From: a virus
DNA: 46,376 bases
Virus record (IMG/VR): IMGVR_UViG_3300002144_000382
Span: 1 to 46,376 of that record
Reading direction: 5' to 3' (one strand)
Shown here: positions 25,518 through 30,905 of the stretch, piece after piece
How positions within the stretch are numbered: the first letter of the stretch is position 1
How the letters are laid out: every line of letters begins with the position of its first letter
Translations under genes and position numbers: made by a program
Notes under the pieces: generated by a model
Told to the model about the DNA's origin: nothing
Database searches by the model: none
What the model saw: the letters and a program-made list of their open reading frames with translations, nothing else

Positions 25518-25829
25518 ATGGATGATCGATTGAGACCACAATACAAATTTAATGAAGGTAACCTGATTGCCGAGTTCCAAGATTATATTGATTCTACCTA
25601 TAATGCACACTATGGCCAAGGGGGATTACAATCCTCGGAGGTCATTATAGACCGTGGTCATGGTCAAGGCTTCTTTCATGGAAACATTGACAAGTATAAT
25701 GGTCGATATGGTAAGAAGGGGGAAACCCCTGATGAATGGCGAAAGGACATTGTAAAGATTATCCACTACGCTCTTCTTGCACTATACGAGCATGATCGTG
25801 TGTGGGGATTGGAAGAAGAAAATTGTTGA
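25518..25829 (+). CDS. Small protein with DUF3310-like core
   Basis: A 103-residue protein one base after the ATPase stop, so co-transcribed with it. The stretch FHGNIDKYNGRYGKKGETPDEW, followed by IVKIIHYALLAL, resembles the R-G-N-x-x-K-Y-x-x-R-Y-x-x-K-x-G...D-x-x-K-x-x-x-Y-L pattern of DUF3310 phage proteins. The biochemical role of that family is unclear to me. It could be a third member of the AAA+/VWA unit or merely a neighbour. Confidence 0.65.
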   Translation: MDDRLRPQYKFNEGNLIAEFQDYIDSTYNAHYGQGGLQSSEVIIDRGHGQGFFHGNIDKYNGRYGKKGETPDEWRKDIVKIIHYALLALYEHDRVWGLEEENC

Positions 25830-25844
25830 AATTAAACCCTGTAA

Positions 25845-25878
25845 GGGGGTTTACAACGGTGATTAACTATGGTATAAT
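25845..25878 (+). promoter_or_regulatory. Early promoter for the sliding clamp
   Basis: GGGGGTTTACA (-35 25850-25855), 17-bp spacer, TATAAT (25873-25878) preceded by ATGG. AAACCC at 25834-25839 can pair with GGGTTT inside the -35 region. Confidence 0.9.
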
Positions 25879-25899
25879 AGTCGTCACAAAGAGGAAACT

Positions 25900-26571
25900 A
25901 TGAAAATATCAAAAAATACAATTAACACGCTAAAGAACTTTGCGAGCATTAACTCGAACTTAGTATTTAAGCCGGGCAACACCGTTAGAACTATTTCAGA
26001 ATCTAAAACTATTATGTCTTCTGCCCAATTGGAAGAGTCCTTTCCGGTTGAGTTTGGAATTTATGATTTAAATGAATTCCTTTCTGTGTATTCTTTATTC
26101 GAAGACCCAGAGCTTACCTTTGAAGATAAAACTGTTCTGATTCATGAAGGCTCACAACAGATTAGGTACTTCTTTTCAAATACCGAAATCTTAACGCAGC
26201 CATCCAAAGATATTATTATGCCAGAATCTGAATTTAAGATTACTGTTACAGCAACTGCATTAGACAAAATTCGTCGTGCTGCTTCTGTACTAGGGCATAG
26301 TGAAATCTCTATAGATGGCGAAGACGGCAAGGTATCTGCTGTAGTCTTTGATTCTAAAGATGCTACCTCTAATACCTATAAAGTCGACCTTGATGATAAT
26401 AATGACTGCAAAAATGAATTTAACTTCGTATTTAACATTGCAAATCTTAAAATGATCCAAGGCGATTACGACCTATCGATTTCTTCTAAGCTTATTTCTA
26501 ATTGGTCCAACTCTAATCAGCCAATAGAATATTTTATAGCTTTGGAAAAATCATCAATATTTCGCGCATAA
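25900..26571 (+). CDS. gp45: Sliding clamp gp45
   Basis: A 223-residue protein (T4 gp45 is 228) with the phage clamp N-terminus (LKNFASINSNLVFKPG) and the strand pattern FGIYDLNEFLSVYSLFEDPELTF. It forms the trimeric ring that tethers the polymerase to DNA and, in T4, activates late transcription together with gp55. It heads the clamp, loader, RegA block. RBS AGAGGAAA. Confidence 0.95.
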   Translation: MKISKNTINTLKNFASINSNLVFKPGNTVRTISESKTIMSSAQLEESFPVEFGIYDLNEFLSVYSLFEDPELTFEDKTVLIHEGSQQIRYFFSNTEILTQPSKDIIMPESEFKITVTATALDKIRRAASVLGHSEISIDGEDGKVSAVVFDSKDATSNTYKVDLDDNNDCKNEFNFVFNIANLKMIQGDYDLSISSKLISNWSNSNQPIEYFIALEKSSIFRA

Positions 26572-26639
26572 ATAAGTCTGTATGATTTATTATGCGTACA
26601 AAGAATTCTCATATATCATGCTGATAATGAGGATAATAT

Positions 26640-26667
26640 GGATAATGCCGAATATTCGGGTTAATCC
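26640..26667 (+). other. Hairpin with conserved ATGCCGAAT..TCGGGT core (copy 1)
   Basis: CCGAATATTCGG (26648-26659) is a perfect palindrome flanked by GGAT/ATCC arms. The core ATGCCGAATNNTCGGGT recurs at 30135-30151 in another intergenic region. No T-run follows. Confidence 0.6.
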
Positions 26668-26696
26668 TAAATTAGTCTAAAACTCGAGGAAACAAA

Positions 26697-26930
26697 ATGA
26701 CTGACGTAAATCAAGAAGTTCAAAGCGAAGAAACTGCTCCGGTTCAATTGCAGCTCCAAGACATCGCAATGTGTGTTCAAATCGTTGACGTATGTTCTAA
26801 GCGTGGTGCTTTTGAAGGCCCGGAAATGGAAGCCATTGGCGCTTTGCGAAACAGGGTAGCTAAGTTCCTAGAAGCTAATGCTCCTGCTAAGCCTGAAGGC
26901 GAAGCTCCTTCGGATGCAGTAGCAGAGTAA
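26697..26930 (+). CDS. Small acidic protein conserved beside gene 44
   Basis: A 77-residue protein with helical core LQLQDIAMCVQIVDVCSKRGAFEGPEMEAIGALRNRVAKFLEA and acidic, Pro/Ala-rich ends. Proteins with the same D-I-A..V-Q-I-x-D-V-x-S-x-R-G-A-F pattern are familiar from T4-like marine phages near the clamp genes, but no function is known to me. RBS is CGAGGAAAC. Codon use is highly uniform, suggesting good expression. Confidence 0.75.
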   Translation: MTDVNQEVQSEETAPVQLQLQDIAMCVQIVDVCSKRGAFEGPEMEAIGALRNRVAKFLEANAPAKPEGEAPSDAVAE

Positions 26931-26957
26931 CCACTTGCTCAACGCTACAAAGGTTAA

Positions 26958-26977
26958 GGACTTCCTTTAAAAAGTCC
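26958..26977 (+). terminator. Possible terminator GGACTT..AAGTCC
   Basis: A 6-bp perfect stem with an 8-nt loop between two small genes, followed by CTCTATATTATT, only moderately T-rich. Weak terminator or attenuator. Confidence 0.5.
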
Positions 26978-27010
26978 CTCTATATTATTAATTATAAATT
27001 GGATATTATT

Positions 27011-27268
27011 ATGCAAACTAGTGAAAAGGCAAATCTCATTGATTCCCTCCGTAAGGGTACAGTAACGGTAACATTTCAAAAGATCGACAGTGATGAAGTT
27101 AGGGTTATGCCCTGTACTCTCAACCCTGTTATTCTAGAAGCTAATGGTGTAGATATTACAGTAGATAAGGTTAGTCCCGAATCAGATAATATCGCAGTAT
27201 GGTCTTTAGATAAAGATGCTTGGAGATCTTTCCGTACTAATACCGTGCTCGGATGGGAAGTCCTTTAA
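27011..27268 (+). CDS. DUF2693-like small protein
   Basis: An 85-residue protein from ATG 27011 (an upstream TTG at 26999 is less likely). The pattern LRKGTVTVTFQKIDSDEVRVMPCTLNP...VWSLDKDAWRSFR is that of DUF2693, a small beta-rich family common in T4-like phages. Function unknown. Its stop overlaps the gene 44 ATG (TAATG), so it is co-translated with the clamp loader. Confidence 0.75.
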   Translation: MQTSEKANLIDSLRKGTVTVTFQKIDSDEVRVMPCTLNPVILEANGVDITVDKVSPESDNIAVWSLDKDAWRSFRTNTVLGWEVL

Positions 27269-28203
27269 TGAATGAGTTTTTGTGGTGTGAAAAGTATCGT
27301 CCTAAGAAAATAGCTGATTGCATTTTGCCCAAGCAAATCAAATCAACTTTTGAAGATATTGTTAGAGGAGGTGACCTACACAATATACTTCTGGCCGGCA
27401 CAGCCGGTCTCGGTAAAACTACCGTAGCAAAGGCATTATGCAATGAGCTAAACTTAGACTACTTATTTATTAATGGTTCCGAAGAATCAGGCATTGATAC
27501 TCTCAGAACCAAGATTAAACAATTCGCATCTTCTGTTTCTCTCCAGGGTGGCTACAAAGTAGTCATTCTGGACGAGGCGGATTATCTTAATGCTCAATCT
27601 ACACAACCAGCTCTTCGAGGCTTTATCGAAGAATTCTCTAGCAACTGCAGGTTTATTATGACTTGCAATTTCAAGAATCGAATTATCGAGCCTCTTCATT
27701 CCAGATGCTCTGTCATTGAATTTAATGTCTCTAAGAAAGATATGATTGGTTTGTGCAGTAGTTTCCATACTAGAGCAATGGATATATGTAAAAAAGAAGG
27801 TATTACTGTCGATCCTGCTGTTCTAGCCGAAGTTATCATGAAGCATGCGCCAGACTGGAGAAGGGTTTTAAACGAGCTTCAAAGATATTCAACATCCGGC
27901 ACTATAGATACTGGCATATTAGTAAATCTATCTGAACAGTCTATGGACAAACTAATGGGTATGCTAAAAAATAAAGACTTTAAAAATATGCGTCAATGGG
28001 CATCAGACAATATGAGTACCGAGCCTACTGCCATTTTTAGAAAGCTTTATGATAACATGTCAGACTATATTTTGCCAGCTAGCGGTCCACAATTGGTATT
28101 AATTCTTGCAGACTATCAGTATAAAAATAGCTTTGTTGCAGACCACGAGATAAACCTCGTAGCCTGCTTAACAGAGATAATGGCACAGGTAAATTTCAAA
28201 TGA
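27268..28203 (+). CDS. gp44: Clamp loader large subunit gp44
   Basis: A 311-residue AAA+ protein (T4 gp44 is 319). Start ATG 27268 overlaps the previous stop and is preceded by GGAAG; an in-frame ATG at 27253 would sit on that ribosome binding site. Motifs: EKYRP at 8-12, Walker A GTAGLGKT at 44-51, Walker B ILDEAD near 100-105, and the clamp-loader SRC arginine finger HSRCSVIEF. With gp62 it opens gp45 rings and loads them at primer ends. Confidence 0.95.
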   Translation: MNEFLWCEKYRPKKIADCILPKQIKSTFEDIVRGGDLHNILLAGTAGLGKTTVAKALCNELNLDYLFINGSEESGIDTLRTKIKQFASSVSLQGGYKVVILDEADYLNAQSTQPALRGFIEEFSSNCRFIMTCNFKNRIIEPLHSRCSVIEFNVSKKDMIGLCSSFHTRAMDICKKEGITVDPAVLAEVIMKHAPDWRRVLNELQRYSTSGTIDTGILVNLSEQSMDKLMGMLKNKDFKNMRQWASDNMSTEPTAIFRKLYDNMSDYILPASGPQLVLILADYQYKNSFVADHEINLVACLTEIMAQVNFK

Positions 28204-28397
28204 GTATGTTAGAGGTGGATACCTATTTATGCTGGAAAGTGTATTACTCTGATGACAAGGTTGGCTGGAGAGTTACATACTCCAAGTTCGGACAAATCCG
28301 ATATGAAAGAGTATTTAACACCGAGGATGAAGCCTTAGCTTATATAAGCGAAAGAAAACAGAAAGATCCTATTCTACTTAAGGAACAAGGAGAATGA
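28200..28397 (+). CDS. Small hypothetical protein between loader genes
   Basis: A 65-residue protein whose ATG overlaps the gene 44 stop (ATGA) and whose stop region overlaps the gp62 start. It is inserted between the two clamp loader genes, which are adjacent in T4. Two beta strands and a helix are likely (WKVYYSDDKVGWRVTYSKFG, TEDEALAYISERK). Tight coupling suggests production together with the loader. No recognised family. Confidence 0.7.
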   Translation: MSMLEVDTYLCWKVYYSDDKVGWRVTYSKFGQIRYERVFNTEDEALAYISERKQKDPILLKEQGE

Positions 28398-28774
28398 ATC
28401 CCTTTGAATATGTGTTAGCTATTAACACGTCAAAGAAAGATATAATGGTTGATGACGTATCCGAAAAGAGTTATAACCCTTTTTTAGTCAACAGATCATT
28501 ATCTTACTTTAATGACACCGTGTTATATGCTAATGAAATGAACATTAACCATCACATTGATCATCGTCTTCAATTCGATTTTTTCATAAATATAATAAGG
28601 AAGAGGAAGAGATTCTCTAAATGGGCTAAACCGATTGAATTAGAGAACCTAGAAGTCATTAAAGAATATTATGGTTATAGCAACGAAAAAGCTAAGTCTG
28701 TATTATTATTATTTTCTAATGACCAAATCGAAACATTGAAGAATAGGATGGATAAAGGTGGAAAACGAAAGTAA
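28394..28774 (+). CDS. gp62: Clamp loader small subunit gp62
   Basis: A 126-residue protein, shorter than T4 gp62 (187) but of the size seen in marine T4-like phages. It starts MNPFEYVLAIN and contains YNPFLVNRSLSYF, LQFDFFINIIRKRKRFSKWAKP and KEYYGYSNEKA, the recognisable gp62 core. It forms a 4:1 complex with gp44. The start overlaps the preceding small gene by 4 bp, with RBS AAGGAG. The 3' end overlaps regA. Confidence 0.9.
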   Translation: MNPFEYVLAINTSKKDIMVDDVSEKSYNPFLVNRSLSYFNDTVLYANEMNINHHIDHRLQFDFFINIIRKRKRFSKWAKPIELENLEVIKEYYGYSNEKAKSVLLLFSNDQIETLKNRMDKGGKRK

Positions 28775-29180
28775 AGAAGTGAGGTCGTGGATACCGGCCA
28801 ACATGCTAGAAATAAGCATTAATGAACCCGATGACTTCCTTAAGATTAGGGAAACACTAACTAGAATTGGGGTAGCTTCCAGAAAAGATCAGAAGCTTTA
28901 TCAGTCTTGCCATATTTTGCATAAACAGGGAAGATACTTCATAGTCCATTTTAAGGAGTTATTTCTATTAGATGGCAAGCCTTCAACGTTAATGGAAAAT
29001 GATCTTCATAGAAGAAATACTATTGCAACGTTGTTATCTGATTGGGGCCTTGTTACTATACTGGATATGTCTCAAATAGATGAAATAGCACCCCTTAGAC
29101 AAATCAAGGTTATACCGCACAAAGAAAAAGCCAACTGGAATTTGTGTCCTAAATATAATATTGGTAGTAAGCAACAATAA
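28758..29180 (+). CDS. regA: Translational repressor RegA
   Basis: RegA is a 122-residue RNA-binding repressor of early mRNAs in T4. Here FLKIRETLTRIGVASRKDQKLYQSCHIL and YFIVHFKELFLLDG match it closely. The start is uncertain. GTG 28758 (140 aa) has AGGA with a 9-nt spacer; ATG 28803 (125 aa, MLEISINEPDDF) aligns with T4 residue 1 but has a weak ribosome binding site. Position after gp62 is as in T4. Confidence 0.9.
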   Translation: MENESKEVRSWIPANMLEISINEPDDFLKIRETLTRIGVASRKDQKLYQSCHILHKQGRYFIVHFKELFLLDGKPSTLMENDLHRRNTIATLLSDWGLVTILDMSQIDEIAPLRQIKVIPHKEKANWNLCPKYNIGSKQQ

Positions 29181-29191
29181 CCAGATTTTTT

Positions 29192-29199
29192 TATAAATA
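29192..29199 (+). promoter_or_regulatory. T4-type late promoter (TATAAATA) inside the replication region
   Basis: Exact TATAAATA after regA, 32 bp before the ATG of the Ntn-hydrolase-like gene. Marks that gene as late-expressed, unlike its neighbours. Confidence 0.85.
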
Positions 29200-29230
29200 T
29201 AGTTATATAACTATAGGAAAACTACCATAA

Positions 29231-30124
29231 ATGTGCGTCGTAGCCGTAAAATACTTTAAAGATGTTGGCTGGATCGGTGTTAAAAACCGAGATCGTAATT
29301 ATCAACCAACTGTTCAAATAGTACAATCTAATCGTACTGGAGTTCAGCGGCTATATCTTGACGACCTAAAAACTCGATATACTGAAGGTGTTAACGAGTT
29401 TGGATTATCAATCCTTTCAGCTTCTCTATCAATTAAAAGCGATGAGAAAGAAGCTGATAAGGTTGATGGTAATGAACGAGATGCTTCGTATATGTCGCCA
29501 GATGGTAAAGACATACGTGATGCTCTATTGTCTAAGTCCCCTATGCAAGCCATTGAGTTACTAGTATCTAGAGAACTTGCTGGATGCACCTTTGTTTTTA
29601 ATGAAAAAGATTGTTATCTACTTGAAGGTGGATTCACCATCAAGAAAGAAGATGCTAAAGATCAAGAAGTTCCTCGTGATTACATATATAAAGTTATAAA
29701 GATTACTGACTATGCGGTTCGTACTAATCACGGTGTGGTACTACCTCAGTTGGGATATAAGGTAGATGCTGCCGATCCTTACTTTGCTCGAGCACGAAAG
29801 TCTTCAGAAGTACGTAGAAAAATCGCTTTGAACGGAGTTAAGAATTGTACTGATCCATTAGAAATGATGAATGCAATCTCAGAAACTCCTAATAAAGATG
29901 TATTCATGAATCCAATTCGTTTAGGAGATACTAATAAAGGCGATATGGTTACAACCGGTCAATTGATGTTAGTACCGGCAGAAAGAACTATGCACTATAG
30001 ACCAATATATAGTGAAGTGCAGTTTAAGTATAGTAAATTAAATGGTCCTGATTCTAAGACATTCTTTGAAATTATTTCATCTAAAAAGCTTCTTGGCTTT
30101 AAAGAGCACTTCAAAACTTTATAA
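29231..30124 (+). CDS. Ntn-hydrolase family protein (C45/choloylglycine hydrolase-like)
   Basis: A 297-residue protein beginning MCVVAV, placing Cys at position 2, where it would become the N-terminal nucleophile after Met removal. NRDR at 19-22 and RTNHG at 164-168 match the conserved N-R-D and T-N-H elements of the choloylglycine hydrolase/C45 acyltransferase type of Ntn hydrolases, which cleave amide bonds. No signal peptide. A late promoter directly upstream suggests a virion- or lysis-stage role. Substrate unknown; possible targets are peptides, N-acyl amino acids such as quorum signals, or a phage precursor. Confidence 0.7.
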   Translation: MCVVAVKYFKDVGWIGVKNRDRNYQPTVQIVQSNRTGVQRLYLDDLKTRYTEGVNEFGLSILSASLSIKSDEKEADKVDGNERDASYMSPDGKDIRDALLSKSPMQAIELLVSRELAGCTFVFNEKDCYLLEGGFTIKKEDAKDQEVPRDYIYKVIKITDYAVRTNHGVVLPQLGYKVDAADPYFARARKSSEVRRKIALNGVKNCTDPLEMMNAISETPNKDVFMNPIRLGDTNKGDMVTTGQLMLVPAERTMHYRPIYSEVQFKYSKLNGPDSKTFFEIISSKKLLGFKEHFKTL

Positions 30125-30127
30125 ATA
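30120..30127 (+). promoter_or_regulatory. T4-type late promoter (TATAAATA) for Hsp20
   Basis: Exact TATAAATA overlapping the stop codon of the preceding gene, 62 bp before the Hsp20 ATG. Confidence 0.75.
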
Positions 30128-30130
30128 CAT

Positions 30131-30157
30131 GTGTTATGCCGAATGGTCGGGTAACAC
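30131..30157 (+). other. Hairpin with conserved ATGCCGAAT..TCGGGT core (copy 2)
   Basis: GTGTTA/TAACAC outer arms and CCGA/TCGG inner arms around an ATGG loop. Nearly the same core as the hairpin at 26640-26667. It lies just after the late promoter, so it may cover the transcript 5' end. Confidence 0.6.
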
Positions 30158-30189
30158 ATTTACACCTTGCTAAATAATAGGAGGTCATT

Positions 30190-30642
30190 ATGACACATAG
30201 CAAACTGCACGTACCGCGCTCACTTTTTCTTGGGTTTGAAAATCTATTTGAAGACCTGGAGAGAATTCATTCTTCCGCAAGATCAGGGGATAACTATCCT
30301 CCACACAACGTTGTTAAAATCTCTGAAGGTGTCTTTGACATTGAGATGGCTGTTGCTGGTTTTAAAGAAGAGGATCTACGTATTGAAGTAAAAGATGGTA
30401 TTTTGCACATTTATGGATGTAACGCCCAGGATACTAGGGAATACGCACATAAAGGAATATCATCGCGCAAATTCGAGAAAAGCTTCCGCATCTCCGAATT
30501 TGTTGTAATAGATGGTGCTGATCTTAGAGATGGTATACTTGTCATTCACTTGAGAGTAGAAGTCCCAGAAGAAAAGCGTCCTAGGGAGATCAAAATCGGA
30601 TCGGCTGGGGCATCAAACAAAAACGTCTTTTTACAAGACTAA
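30190..30642 (+). CDS. Small heat shock protein Hsp20
   Basis: A 150-residue alpha-crystallin protein. NVVKISEGVFDIEMAVAGFKEEDLRIEVKDGILHI is the N-terminal half of the alpha-crystallin domain, and FEKSFRI...GILVIHLRVEVPEEKRPREIKI the C-terminal half with an R-E-I-K-I tail instead of a strict IxI motif. Many marine T4-like phages have one. It is probably an ATP-independent holdase, perhaps for capsid or tail folding given its late promoter. RBS TAGGAGG. Confidence 0.93.
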   Translation: MTHSKLHVPRSLFLGFENLFEDLERIHSSARSGDNYPPHNVVKISEGVFDIEMAVAGFKEEDLRIEVKDGILHIYGCNAQDTREYAHKGISSRKFEKSFRISEFVVIDGADLRDGILVIHLRVEVPEEKRPREIKIGSAGASNKNVFLQD

Positions 30643-30654
30643 TTGAGAGAAACT

Positions 30655-30682
30655 CAGTGGATTATTAATATCTAATCTACTG
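30655..30682 (+). promoter_or_regulatory. Hairpin overlapping the RBS of the 40-aa membrane peptide
   Basis: CAGTGGATTA (30655-30664) pairs with TAATCTACTG (30673-30682) through 10 bp (one G-U) and an 8-nt loop. Pairing can extend from CTC to GAG and cover the GGAG ribosome binding site at 30682-30685. It may limit translation of the downstream peptide. Confidence 0.5.
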
Positions 30683-30691
30683 GAGATAATT

Positions 30692-30814
30692 ATGGGTTAC
30701 ATCCGTAAGCATAAAGATTCGATTAAGTTTAACGCAAAAATAATTGCAGCAGCGAGCACCATGGTTTTGGCCTGGGTACTACCGTTTGCTACTATTTGGA
30801 TTGCCTCCACTTAA
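30692..30814 (+). CDS. 40-aa single-span membrane peptide
   Basis: MGYIRKHKDSIKFNAKIIAA is followed by a hydrophobic span (STMVLAWVLPFATIWIAST) to the end. A basic N-terminus, one predicted transmembrane helix and a good GGAG ribosome binding site 6 nt upstream support a real gene. It lies in the late Hsp20 transcript and ends just before a terminator. Small holin-like or membrane-active roles are possible but unsupported. Confidence 0.65.
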   Translation: MGYIRKHKDSIKFNAKIIAAASTMVLAWVLPFATIWIAST

Positions 30815-30830
30815 TTGATATGATAAACTC

Positions 30831-30859
30831 AAAGGAGCGAAGAAATTTGCTCCTTTTTT
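30831..30859 (+). terminator. Rho-independent terminator before the polymerase promoter
   Basis: AAAGGAGC and GCTCCTTT form an 8-bp stem around a 10-nt loop, followed by a TTTTTT run overlapping the 3' arm. It ends the late Hsp20 transcript 7 bp before the gene 43 promoter. Confidence 0.85.
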
Positions 30860-30866
30860 CATTTTA

Positions 30867-30899
30867 GGGGTTTACAACCTCGCTATATTATGGTATAAT
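30867..30899 (+). promoter_or_regulatory. Early promoter for gene 43
   Basis: GGGGTTTACA (-35 30871-30876), 17-bp spacer, TATAAT (30894-30899) preceded by ATGG. The gene 43 ATG is at 30906, i.e. at the expected +1. Confidence 0.9.
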
Positions 30900-30905
30900 A
30901 CTCGC

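Noticed and set aside
26567-26574. CATAAATA as a late promoter after gene 45, and TATAAATT at 26993-27000
   Set aside because: Each differs from TATAAATA at one position, while all eight accepted late promoters are exact. They could be weak promoters but I do not list them.
26582-26680. A 32-aa open frame (MIYYAYKEFS...) in the gap after gene 45
   Set aside because: No ribosome binding site, runs through the conserved hairpin, and composition is unlike a gene; the gap is better read as regulatory.
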